Source of the DNA: APNM01 sp040361335
Lineage (GTDB): Bacteria; Pseudomonadota; Gammaproteobacteria; Nevskiales; Salinisphaeraceae
Direction: 5' to 3'
Assembly (NCBI RefSeq): GCF_040361335.1
Contig: NZ_APNM01000015.1
Span: forward strand, 1-64,000
Length of the DNA: 64,000 nucleotides
Positions 45,945-55,100 of the stretch are shown one piece after another. The notes beneath the pieces are model-generated. The model saw only the letters and a list, made by a program, of their open reading frames with translations, made no database searches and was not told the DNA's origin. Position 1 is the stretch's first letter, and each line of letters opens with the position of its first letter. Made by a program: the position numbers and the translations under genes.

Positions 45945-47637
45945 TCCTTAGTGCCTTCTTGTCGACCTTGCCGACCGGCGTCAGCGGGATTTCGTCGACG
46001 ATGTGGACGGCCTTGGGCACCTTGTAGGCGGCCATGTGCTCGCGGCAGAAGTCCTGGATCTCGCGCTTTACGGTCTCCGGGTCCTTGTGCTGGCCGCTCT
46101 CGGACAACTGCACGTAGAGATTGACCACGTCGTTGCCCGGGCGCTTCTCGTCCGGGGTGCCGATCACGGCCGACAGTTCCACGTCGTCCAGCGCCTTGAG
46201 CTTGTTCTCCACCTCCACCGAGAACACCTTGAAGCCGCCGACGATGAGCATGTCCTTGGCCCGGTCGCAGATGGTGATGTAGCCCTCTTCGTCCATCTTC
46301 GCGATATCGCCGGTGTAGAACCACGTCCGGCCCTCGAACCCGCGCAGCGCCTTGTCGGTCTCGTCGGGCAGGCCCAGATAGCCGCGGAACACCTGCGGAC
46401 CGTGGGCGATCAGCTCGCCGGGCTCGCCGACGGGCATCTCGCTCTCGCCGGTCTCGGCGTCCACGATCTTGATGTCGGTGCCGGGAATGGGCACGCCCAC
46501 GGTGCCGGGCTTGGCGCGGCCGGGCGGGTTCATGGTCAGCATCGGGCTGGTCTCGGTCAGGCCGTAGGCCTCGCAGAACTTGCCCTCGCCGACGATCGCC
46601 TCGATCCGCGGGATCACCTCGGCCGGCATCGGCCCCGCGCCGGACATGGCCATCTTGAGGTCCGAGAAGTCCACCTTCCGGAACTCGGGCTCGTCCAGCA
46701 GCATCTGGTAGAGCGTGGGCACGTTGCCGAACAGCGTGGGCGGATGCTTCTGCATCATCTTGCAGAAACTCTTGAGGTCGCGCGGATCCGGCACCACCAG
46801 CAGCCTGGCGCGCTGGCGCAGGCCCATCAGGCACACGCCCAGGCCCGCCGCGTGGAAGTAGGGGAACACCGAGGCGAAGGTCTCGCGGCCGACGTCGTAA
46901 CGCACCATCGCCTCGCTCTGCACGGCGTTGGCCTGCAGGTTGCGCTGGGTCAGCTCCGCGCCCTTGGGGCGGCCCGTGGTGCCGCCGGTGTACTGGATCA
47001 GGACCACGTCGTCCAGGTCCACGGCGCTGTGCACGCGCTCGTCCACCGCCTCGTTGATCGCCGGCCAGAACTCGACGGTCTGGAACTGCCGGGTCTCGGG
47101 CAGGTCGACCTTGGGCACCTTCTTGAGGGCGCGCGCCAGGAATTTCTTCCAGCCGGGCAGGAAATCGATGGGCGAGGCCACGATGGCGGTCTTCAGGCCC
47201 TCGAACTTGCCGTCGTTGGGCGCCACCGCGGACGGGAAGAGCTGGTCCAGGGTCACCAGGAAGCGGATGCCGGCGTTGTCCACCTGGTAGGCCAGCTCGT
47301 CCGCGGTCAGCAGCGGCGACACGCCGGAGGCGGCGCAGCCCAGCTTGGAGGCCGCGAGCAGGGCGATCACGTACTGCGGTGTGTTGGGCAGGTGTATGCC
47401 GATCACGTCGCCGCGTTCGGCGCCGTGCTCGGCCAAGAGATTGGCGAACCGGTTGGCCCACCGGTCCAGCTCGGCGTAGTTGACGGACACGCCCAGGTAT
47501 TCCAGGCAGGGCGCGTCGGGCGCCTCCCGGACGTGCTGCTCCACGATCTCGGCCAGCGATTCCTCGGTGATCGGCGGCATCTCCGGCCGCTCGAGCACGC
47601 GATGCCAGGGACGCTCCTCGGCCACGGCTGCATTCAT
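45940..47637 (-). CDS. Acyl-CoA ligase (AMP-forming), FadD/AtuH-like
   Basis: 565 residues of the ANL family, activating a carboxylic acid to its CoA thioester via an acyl-adenylate. The P-loop-like YTGGTTGRPKGAE is near residue 207, YGLTETSPM near 350, the hinge Asp in TGDIAKMDEEGYI and the C-terminal Lys in PLTPVGKVDKKALRK. It could supply citronellyl- or fatty acyl-CoA to the island. I chose the ATG at 47637 because GGAGGAGA stands before it; an in-frame start at 47658 overlaps that site. The last codons lie in a repeat arm. Confidence 0.88.
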   Translation of the reverse strand: MNAAVAEERPWHRVLERPEMPPITEESLAEIVEQHVREAPDAPCLEYLGVSVNYAELDRWANRFANLLAEHGAERGDVIGIHLPNTPQYVIALLAASKLGCAASGVSPLLTADELAYQVDNAGIRFLVTLDQLFPSAVAPNDGKFEGLKTAIVASPIDFLPGWKKFLARALKKVPKVDLPETRQFQTVEFWPAINEAVDERVHSAVDLDDVVLIQYTGGTTGRPKGAELTQRNLQANAVQSEAMVRYDVGRETFASVFPYFHAAGLGVCLMGLRQRARLLVVPDPRDLKSFCKMMQKHPPTLFGNVPTLYQMLLDEPEFRKVDFSDLKMAMSGAGPMPAEVIPRIEAIVGEGKFCEAYGLTETSPMLTMNPPGRAKPGTVGVPIPGTDIKIVDAETGESEMPVGEPGELIAHGPQVFRGYLGLPDETDKALRGFEGRTWFYTGDIAKMDEEGYITICDRAKDMLIVGGFKVFSVEVENKLKALDDVELSAVIGTPDEKRPGNDVVNLYVQLSESGQHKDPETVKREIQDFCREHMAAYKVPKAVHIVDEIPLTPVGKVDKKALRK

Positions 47638-47671
47638 GTGTATCTCCTCCAGCATCAATATTATGTTTTAA

Positions 47672-47686
47672 CCGCTTGAAAAGCGG
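47672..47686 (-). terminator. Weak hairpin after the DUF2306-like gene
   Basis: CCGCTT-TTC-AAGCGG on the minus strand, four bases beyond the end of the small membrane protein gene and followed by TTAAAAC. The T-run is poor, so it may only slow transcription into the ligase gene. Confidence 0.35.
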
Positions 47687-47689
47687 GTG

Positions 47690-48046
47690 TTATCCGAACA
47701 GGGTCCGCCAAATGTAGCGGCCCGGCAGCAGGGCGAAGCCCCCGGCCACGGCCAGACCCGCGAAGGTGCCGACCATGAATCCGGCATGGGCCCGGATTCT
47801 GCCCTTACGGATACAGTAAATGCCCGCGGTAAGCGAGACAATCGTCCAGGCGGAGAGGAGATGAATCGGGCTCGGGTACGGCGCGTTCAACTCCCGGATC
47901 GCGAACGAGCCCGCGGCGATGAAAAGCATGAGCAGCACCCAGACACGGCCCAGCCACCGGTGCGTGGGCGTGCCCTTTCGTCGGATCAGCACCAACGCCC
48001 CCAGGGCGAAGGCGAGCAGGGCGGCGGCCAGGTGCGCCTGGATCAC
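47690..48046 (-). CDS. Small membrane protein, DUF2306-like
   Basis: 118 residues with four predicted membrane segments (AALLAFALGALVLI, VWVLLMLFIAAGSFAI, LLSAWTIVSLTAGIYCI, GFMVGTFAGLAVAGGFALL). HLAAALLAFALG, GTPTHRWLGRVWV and IRAHAGFMVG with its conserved His are typical of DUF2306 membrane proteins; the function is unknown to me. It starts with GTG overlapping the stop of the acyl-CoA dehydrogenase gene (GTGA), so the two are translated together. Confidence 0.7.
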   Translation of the reverse strand: MIQAHLAAALLAFALGALVLIRRKGTPTHRWLGRVWVLLMLFIAAGSFAIRELNAPYPSPIHLLSAWTIVSLTAGIYCIRKGRIRAHAGFMVGTFAGLAVAGGFALLPGRYIWRTLFG

Positions 48047-49197
48047 AGGCCCATCTGGCGGGCCGCGAGATCCTTCATGATCTCGGTGGCGCCGCCGCCG
48101 ATGGTCATCACCTTGGTCTCCCGGTAGATGCGCTCGACCTTGGCGCCGCGCATGTAACCGGCCCCGCCGAAGATCTGCACCGCCTCGTTGGCGCAGTATT
48201 CCAATGTCTGCGTGGCCAGGTTCTTGAGCATGCAGATCTCGCTGATGGGGGTCTCGCCCCGGTCCACCCGCCAGGCGAGCTGTTCCAGGTAGGCCTTGAG
48301 CGATTCCACCCGCATGGCCATGTCCACCAGCTTGTGCCGGATCACCTGGCGCTGCGACAGCGGCCGCCCGAAGGTCTCGCGCTCGCGGGCGTAGGCGGTG
48401 GCCTCGTCCAGGCAGCAGCGGGCGAGGCCGTAGGCCTGCGAGGCCAGACCCAGGCGCTCGCTGTTGAAGTTTTGCATGATCCCGGCGAAGCCGGCGTTCT
48501 CCACGCCGATCAGGTTCTCCGCCGGCACGCGGCAGTCGTCGAAATAGAGGGTGGCGGTGTCCGAGCACCACCAACCCATCTTCTTGAGCTCGGTACGGTC
48601 GAATCCGGGGGTGTCCGCCTCGATCACCAGGATCGAGATGCCGCCCAGGCCCGGCTCGCCGGTGCGCACCGCGACCGTGAAGTGGTCGGCGCGCATGCCG
48701 CCGGAGATGAAGGTCTTGCTGCCGTTGACGACGTAGTGGTCCCCCTCGCGGCGGGCGACGGTGCGCAGGTTGGCCACGTCCGACCCGCCCGTGGGCTCGG
48801 TCACCGCCAGCGCCGCCATCTTGTCGCCGGACAGCACCGGGGACACGAAGCGCTCCTTCTGCGCCGGGGTGCCGAAGGCCACGATCGGGGGCAGGGCGAT
48901 GCCGTGGATCCAGACCGCCGGCACGATGCCGCCGGAACCGGCGCGGGCCAGCTCTTCCTGGAAGATCAGGTGATAGAAATAGTCCGGCACCGGCACGCCG
49001 CCCAGCTCCTCGGGATACCCCAGGCCCAACAGGCCGGCCTCGGCGGCGGTGTGGAAGAACTCGCGCGGCACGCGCCCGGCCTCGTCCCAGGCATCGATGT
49101 GGGGCTCGATCTCCTTCTCGACGAAACGACGGACCTGCTCGCGGAATGCTTCGTGCTCGTCCGTGTAATAGGGGCTGGCGTCTCGCTTCCGGGTCAT
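48043..49197 (-). CDS. Acyl-CoA dehydrogenase
   Basis: 384 residues with the full family pattern: AALAVTEPTGGSDVANLRT (near 122), SKTFISGGMRADHF, ERETFGRPLSQRQVIRHKLVDMA, and QIFGGAGYMRGAKVERIYRETKVMTIGGGATEIM at the end, in which the expected catalytic-base region is near residue 365. It is a second soluble dehydrogenase besides AtuD; substrate unknown. The ATG at 49197 starts MTRKRDASPYY; a longer frame to 49257 is less family-like. It overlaps the membrane protein gene downstream. Confidence 0.88.
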   Translation of the reverse strand: MTRKRDASPYYTDEHEAFREQVRRFVEKEIEPHIDAWDEAGRVPREFFHTAAEAGLLGLGYPEELGGVPVPDYFYHLIFQEELARAGSGGIVPAVWIHGIALPPIVAFGTPAQKERFVSPVLSGDKMAALAVTEPTGGSDVANLRTVARREGDHYVVNGSKTFISGGMRADHFTVAVRTGEPGLGGISILVIEADTPGFDRTELKKMGWWCSDTATLYFDDCRVPAENLIGVENAGFAGIMQNFNSERLGLASQAYGLARCCLDEATAYARERETFGRPLSQRQVIRHKLVDMAMRVESLKAYLEQLAWRVDRGETPISEICMLKNLATQTLEYCANEAVQIFGGAGYMRGAKVERIYRETKVMTIGGGATEIMKDLAARQMGL

Positions 49198-49310
49198 TCC
49201 GATAACCGTGTTGAAAACCGATGACACGAAGCTAGAAGAGCACAGCCGCGTTTTCAACCGAAATATCCATTACCGTGGTGCGGCGCGGCAAGCGATACAC
49301 TCGGCCGGCC

Positions 49311-50183
49311 GTGGCCTATCGCATCCTCGAAATCACGCTGCCGGTGTTCGGCATCGTGCTGCTCAGCTACCTCTACGGCCGCTGGCGGCCCACCGATATG
49401 AGCGCCGCCAACCGGCTCAACCTGGTGCTGTTCATCCCCGCGTTGATCTTCTATGCCCTGACCGAGCGCACCGGCGGCGATTTCGCCCCGGGTTCGGCGG
49501 CCCTGGGCGCGGCGGCGGTGATCCTGGGATCGGGCCTGCTGGCCTGGCCCGTGGCCCGGCTGGCGGGCTGGCAGGTACGCACCCTGGTGCCCAACGCGAT
49601 GTTCAACAACTGCGGCAACCTGGGCATCCCGCTGGCCGTGCTCGCGTTCGGCGACGGCGCGCTCGCCGTCGCCATCGTGCTCCTGGTCACCAGCACCGCG
49701 CTGCAGTTCACCCTCGGGCTGTGGCTGTTCAGCGGGCGCCTGGACCTGCCGGGCCTGGCGCGGCACCCGATGGTCCTGGCCACGGCCGCGGGCGTCACCG
49801 CCATGGCCCTGGACTGGCACGCGCCCGCGATCCTGCTTCCGGGCATCGAGATGCTGGGCGAGGTCGCGATCCCGCTGATGCTGGTGGCGCTGGGCATGCG
49901 CCTGGCGACCGGCGGTTTCGGCGACTGGCGCATCGGCCTCGCCGGCGGCCTGCTGGCCCCGGCGACGGGCCTGGCGGTGGCCCTGCCCTGGGTCTGGCTG
50001 ACCGATCCCGGCCCCGGATTGGCCGCCAACCTGATCCTGTTCGCGGCACTGCCGCCGGCGGTCATGAATTTCATGCTGGCCGACCAGTTCCGGCAGGAAC
50101 CGGATGCCGTCGCCGCCATCGTGGCCGTGGGCAATGTCCTGGCGCTGGCGGTGGTGCCGGCCGTGCTCTGGTTCCTGCTTTGA
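49311..50183 (+). CDS. AEC-family transporter
   Basis: 290 residues, nearly all membrane: about ten segments, starting ILEITLPVFGIVLLSYLYG. The block NAMFNNCGNLGIPLAVLAFGDGAL near residue 95 and the inverted-repeat second half (IPLMLVALGMRLA, ALPPAVMNFMLADQF) are typical of auxin-efflux-carrier type permeases, which export organic acids or related compounds. I prefer the GTG at 49311, right before the first membrane helix; a GTG at 49275 adds a basic leader. It is divergent from the dehydrogenase gene. Confidence 0.82.
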   Translation: MAYRILEITLPVFGIVLLSYLYGRWRPTDMSAANRLNLVLFIPALIFYALTERTGGDFAPGSAALGAAAVILGSGLLAWPVARLAGWQVRTLVPNAMFNNCGNLGIPLAVLAFGDGALAVAIVLLVTSTALQFTLGLWLFSGRLDLPGLARHPMVLATAAGVTAMALDWHAPAILLPGIEMLGEVAIPLMLVALGMRLATGGFGDWRIGLAGGLLAPATGLAVALPWVWLTDPGPGLAANLILFAALPPAVMNFMLADQFRQEPDAVAAIVAVGNVLALAVVPAVLWFLL

Positions 50184-50220
50184 GCTTCCCCGCTCTGGCC
50201 ATGGCAAGCGATGACAGTAA

Positions 50221-50402
50221 AAGCCTTCTCCCCTTGGGGGAGAAGGCTTGGAAGAGGGGTAGCGGCGAAGCCGCTTGTGACTGATGCAGCGCGCGTCGGT
50301 ATGTCCTCACACTCGCCAGTAAGCGGAAGAGGGGCAACCGGCCGCGTGACCGACCGTTTCGGCTTGCAATCGCAACCCGAGCCACCGACCTTGGCCGGCG
50401 CC
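50221..50402. repeat. Degenerate composite repeat
   Basis: Begins with a perfect hairpin, AAGCCTTCTCCCC and its complement GGGGAGAAGGCTT around a TTG loop (50221-50249), and ends with a GCCACCGACCTTGGCCGGCG-type module (50382-50401). The middle has diverged. It lies between the converging AEC transporter and crotonase genes, so the hairpin may serve as a terminator for both. Confidence 0.6.
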
Positions 50403-50435
50403 CTGAGTCGTCGTCCTCATCGGCCCGCTAAGGTC

Positions 50436-51323
50436 CTAATCGATCACGTTGCCCGGATCGGGCTTGTCCGCCGCCGACGCCCGGCTGTAGTCGCCGAACG
50501 GACCGTCGCGTTCGCCCACGGCGGCGCCCACGCCCTCGCGTGACGCCAACTCGATGAAGCGCTTCGCGTCCGGCGTGTTGCGCATCAGGCCGTCCAGGAT
50601 CGGGCCCAGGGTCTGGGTCGAGCCCAGGCCCATGTTCTCGTAGGCGTGGTTCACCACCAGCTTCATCGCGGCGAGCTGCGAGGCCGGTATCGAGGCGAGC
50701 TGGTCCGCCCGTCGCCGCACCTCGGCCTCCAGCTCGGCGAAGGGCACCGCGGCGTTGATCAGGCCGGCGTCGGCGGCCTCGCGGCCGGACAGGGGCTTGC
50801 CCGTCAGGGCGTACTCCTTGGCCTTGGTCAGCCCCAGGCGATACAGCCACATCCCGCTCAGGTAGGCGCCCCACATGCGGGAGTAGGGCGTGCCGATGCG
50901 GGCATCCTCGCTGGCGATCACCAAGTCCGCGCATAGCGCATAGTCGCTGCCGCCACCCACGCACCAGCCGTGCACCTGGGCGATCACGGGCTTGGGCGAG
51001 CGCCAGAGACTCATGAACTTGTGGGTGGGCGACAGGGCGCCGGCGGTGGCCAGGGAAAAGTCCTTGCCGGGATCCCACTCGCCGTCGGTGGTGATGTAGT
51101 CGTCCCAGTGGTGGAAACCGCCGCCGAAGTCGAAGCCGGCGCAGAAGGCGCGGCCCCGGCCGCGCAGCACGATCACCTTGACCGCCTCGTCGCGCACCGC
51201 GGCGTTGACCGCGTGCTCGACCTCGTCGGGCATGGGCGGGACGATGGTGTTGAGGTGGTCGGGCCGGTTCAGGCTGATGGTGGCGATGGGGGTCTCGACC
51301 TCGTAGCACAGGGTCTCGTACAT
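50436..51323 (-). CDS. Crotonase-family protein (enoyl-CoA hydratase-like), atypical active site
   Basis: 295 residues. The fold is clear: SLNRPDHLNTIVPPM, FCAGFDFGGGF (near 61) and VHGWCVGGGSDYALCADLVIA (near 117). At the two positions where hydratases have Glu, this protein has Asp or Tyr (GGGSDYAL; GTPYSRMWGAYLSG), so hydration of enoyl-CoA is doubtful and another crotonase reaction is possible. A perfect palindrome that looks like a TetR operator is just upstream, next to a TetR gene in the same direction. Confidence 0.8.
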   Translation of the reverse strand: MYETLCYEVETPIATISLNRPDHLNTIVPPMPDEVEHAVNAAVRDEAVKVIVLRGRGRAFCAGFDFGGGFHHWDDYITTDGEWDPGKDFSLATAGALSPTHKFMSLWRSPKPVIAQVHGWCVGGGSDYALCADLVIASEDARIGTPYSRMWGAYLSGMWLYRLGLTKAKEYALTGKPLSGREAADAGLINAAVPFAELEAEVRRRADQLASIPASQLAAMKLVVNHAYENMGLGSTQTLGPILDGLMRNTPDAKRFIELASREGVGAAVGERDGPFGDYSRASAADKPDPGNVID

Positions 51324-51361
51324 GGCGGCGTTCCTCGATGGACGGTGATCCGGCGAGGATA

Positions 51362-51381
51362 CCGACCGACTGATCGGTCGG
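51362..51381. promoter_or_regulatory. Candidate operator for the adjacent TetR regulator
   Basis: CCGACCGA-CTGA-TCGGTCGG, a perfect 8-bp inverted repeat with a 4-base spacer, 39 bases before the crotonase start and 38 after the TetR stop. ACCGACCGA/TCGGTCGG is a form often seen for TetR operators. It suggests repression of the crotonase gene. Confidence 0.7.
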
Positions 51382-51418
51382 CAATGGTGCCGCATGCGTC
51401 GCCGATAGCGAGCCTGTC

Positions 51419-52051
51419 TCAGGCGCCGGCGTCGAGGCTTGCCAGGACGTCCGCCGCGATCGCTTCGAGCCAGGCCCGCTCGTCGGCGAGCAGGCGCGAA
51501 TCCAGCATCTGCCGGAAGGTCGGCCGCACCATGCCGGCGTAGGCCAGGGAGCCGATCATGCGGTTGAGTTTGATCTCGGGCGGTCCGGCCGCGATCGCGC
51601 CGGCGGCCTGCGCCTCGGTCACGATCCCGCGCGCGGCCTCGATGAAGCCGGCCAGAGGCAGGCGCCGGGCGCTGCCCACGCGCTCGACGTTATCCAGGAG
51701 TTCGCGCTGGACCAGCCGCACGGCCACCGGCCGCTCCAGCAGCCAGGCCACCTGCATGTCCATGAAGGCCCGCAGGCGTGCCCGTGGCGAGGCCTGTCCG
51801 CCGATCGCGGCCGCCAGGCGACGGTCCAGATCGGCGGCGATGTCCTCCAGGACCGCGCGGTAGAGTTGCGCCTTGGTGGGGAAATGATGGATCAGCCCCG
51901 GATTCTTGAGCCCGGAGGCGCGGGCGATCGCCGACAGCGCGGCGCCGTGGAAGCCGAGCTCGGCGAACAGCCGCTCGGCCTCGTGCAGGATGCGGGCCCG
52001 CCGGCCGGTCCGGTCGCGGGGCGTGGCTGCGCGTCTTGCTGGGTCCGCCAT
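51419..52051 (-). CDS. TetR-family regulator
   Basis: 210 residues. After a basic start the helix-turn-helix runs over about 20-60 (RILHEAERLFAELGFHGAALSAIARASGLKNPGLIHHFPTKAQLY). The remainder is helical with conserved WLLERPVAVRLVQRELLDN, a TetR C-terminal domain of the acyl-CoA-responsive kind by general look only. It is encoded just upstream of the crotonase gene in the same direction, with the palindromic site in between. Its own start region abuts the divergent hrpA gene, leaving about 60 bases for both promoters. Confidence 0.88.
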   Translation of the reverse strand: MADPARRAATPRDRTGRRARILHEAERLFAELGFHGAALSAIARASGLKNPGLIHHFPTKAQLYRAVLEDIAADLDRRLAAAIGGQASPRARLRAFMDMQVAWLLERPVAVRLVQRELLDNVERVGSARRLPLAGFIEAARGIVTEAQAAGAIAAGPPEIKLNRMIGSLAYAGMVRPTFRQMLDSRLLADERAWLEAIAADVLASLDAGA

Positions 52052-52110
52052 TGCGCCATGGTACCGCGAACGGCGGGACAGGCCGCGTTCGCGTTAGGAT
52101 GACGTGCCTC

Positions 52111-55100
52111 ATGACCCGCAGCCCCACATCCGACACGACGGCGGCCGATCCGCTGGCCGAGGTGCGCACCCGCGACCGGCATCGCCTGGCGAAGCGGCTG
52201 GCGGGCGCGCGCGACGCCGAGGCGCGGGACAAGGTCGAGGCCGCGATCGCCGCCAGCGCCGCGGAGACCCGCGCGCGGCTCGCGGCCCGGCCGCCGATCG
52301 GGCTGGTCGAGGACCTGCCGGTCGCCGCGCACGCCGACGACATCGAACGGGCGGTGCGGGAAAACCAGGTGGTGGTGGTTTGCGGCGAGACCGGCTCCGG
52401 CAAGACCACGCAATTGCCCAAGATCCTGATGCGGGCGGGCTACGGGGCCCGCGGCCTGATCGGGCATACCCAGCCGCGGCGCCTGGCCGCCCGCAGCGTG
52501 GCCACGCGCATCGCCGAGGAGGTGGGCGTGCCCCCGGGCGGGTTGGTGGGCTTCCGCACCCGTTTCGACGACCGCGTCTCGGATGCCACCCAGGTCAAGC
52601 TGATGACCGACGGCATCCTGCTCGCCGAGACCGGCCGCGACCGCTTCCTGAACCGCTACGAGGCCATCGTCATCGACGAGGCCCACGAGCGCAGCCTGAA
52701 CATCGACTTCCTGCTGGGCTATCTCAAGCGGCTGCTGCCGAAGCGGCCGGATCTCAAGGTGATCATCACCTCGGCGACCATCGATCCGGAGCGCTTCGCC
52801 GAATTCTACGGCGGCGCCCCGGTGCTCAACGTCGAGGGCCGGGGCTACCCGGTCGAGGTGCGTTACCGCCCGCCCGAGGCGGACGGCCTGGAGCAGCCGG
52901 AGGCCATCGAGCGGGCGGTGCGCGAGCTCTGGCGCGAGGGCCCCGGCGATATCCTGGTCTTCCTGCCCGGCGAGCGCGACATCCGCGACACCGAGCGCCA
53001 CCTGAGCCGGGCGCTGGCAGACGCCAAGGTCGCCGATCCCGAGATCCTGCCGCTATACGCGCGCCTGAGCCGCGGCGCCCAGCAGCGTATCTTCGCGCCC
53101 GGCTCGGGCCGGCGCGTGGTGCTGGCCACCAACGTCGCCGAGACTTCCCTGACCGTGCCCGGCATCCGCTACGTGATCGACACCGGCCTGGCGCGCATCA
53201 GCCGCTATTCGACCACCGCCAAGGTCCAGCGGCTGCCGATCGAGCCGGTGGCGCGGGCGAGCTGCGACCAGCGCGCGGGGCGCTGCGGGCGCGTGGCGCC
53301 GGGCATCTGCATCCGGCTCTTCGACGAGGCGGACTATGCCGCCCGCCCGGAGTTCACCGACCCGGAGATCCGCCGCACCAATCTCGCCAGCGTGCTCCTG
53401 ACCATGGCCGACCTGCGGCTGGGCGATATCGCCGAATTCCCGTTCGTGGACCCGCCCGAGCGCCGCCACGTCAAGGACGGCAAGCGGTTGCTGGAACAGC
53501 TCCAGGCGATGGATCGCGACCGCATCACCAAGCTGGGCCGGCACCTGGCGCGGCTGCCGCTGGACCCGCGCATCGGCCGCATGCTGCTGGCCGCGGACGG
53601 GCGGGGCGCCGTCGCGGCGATGCGCGTGCTCGCCGCCGGCCTGACCGTGCAGGATCCGCGCGAGCGCCCGGCCGAGGTCCGCGACGAGGCCGACGCCGCC
53701 CACGCCGGGTTCACCGACGCCCGCTCGGATTTCGTCTCCCTGCTGCGGCTCTGGGACGCCTTCGCACGCGAGAAACGGGCCCGCTCGGGCAGCGCGCTGC
53801 GCAAGTGGTGCCGCGAGCATTTCCTGAATTTCATGCGCCTGCGCGAATGGGAGGACGTGGTCCGCCAGCTCCGGCGCGTGGGCGACGAGATCGGCTTGCC
53901 CAACGACCGGCCCGCCGGCCCGCTCGCCGAGACCGATTACGAGGCCCTGCACCGGGCGCTGCTGACCGGGCTGCTCGATCACGTGGGTTTCCACGAGGAT
54001 CGCGGCGAGTATCTCGGCGCGCGCGGCCGCCGCTTCCGCATCTTCCCCGGCTCCGGGCTGGCCAAGCGCAGTCCCAAGTGGCTCGTGGCCGCCGAGCTGA
54101 TCGAGACCAGCCGCCTGTTCGCGCATACCGTCGCCACGGTCGACCCCGGCTGGATCGAGGCCGAGGGTGCCCATCTGCTCAAGCGCGAGCACTACGACCC
54201 CCACTGGGAGAAGCGCCGCGGCGGGGTTGCCGCGCGCGAGCGGGTCAAGCTGTTCGGGCTGACCCTGTCCGACGGCCGCCGCGTGGATTACGGCCGCATC
54301 GACCCGGCGGGCGCGCGCGAGATCTTCATCCGCGAGGGGCTGGTCGGCTTCGGCCTGACCGACCCGCGCGGGCGGCCGCCGCCGTTCCTGGCCCGCAACC
54401 GCGACACCGTGGCGGAGATCGAGGCCCGCGAGGACCGTTTCCGGCGCCGCGACCTGCTGGTGGACGAGGAGACCCAGGCCCGTTTCTACGACGAGCGCCT
54501 GCCCGCGGACGTGCGCGACCGCCGGACCCTGCGGGACTGGATCCGGGACAACGGCGACGACGCCCTGCGCTTCGACGAGGCGACCCTGTTGCGGCACGCC
54601 GGCATCGAGCTGCCCGAGGAAGCCTATCCGGAAACCCTGCGGGTCGGCGACACGGCGGTCGAGCTGGTCTATCGCTTCCGCCCCGGCGAGCCCGACGACG
54701 GCGTCACCGCGCGGCTGCCGCTGCCGGCCCTCAACCAGCTCTCGCCGGAGCGCGCCGAGTGGCTGGTGCCGGGGCTGCTGGAGGAGAAGGTCCAGGAATA
54801 CCTCAAGGCCCTGCCCAAGAGCCTGCGGCGCTCGCTGGTGCCGGTGCCGGACAACGCCCGCGCCGCGGCCGCGCGCATGGCCTTTGCCGAGGGCCGCTTC
54901 GAGGACGCGCTGCGCGAGGCCGTGCACGCCGAGACCGGGGTCGCGATCCCCGCGGATGCCTGGCGGGACGTCCGGCCCTCCACGCACCTGCGGATGCGTT
55001 TCGAGGTGGTGGGCGACGACGGCGACACCCTGACGGCCGGCCGCGACCTGGAACGCCTGCGCCGCAAGTACGGCGCCCGGGCGCGCGAGGCCGTGCGCTC

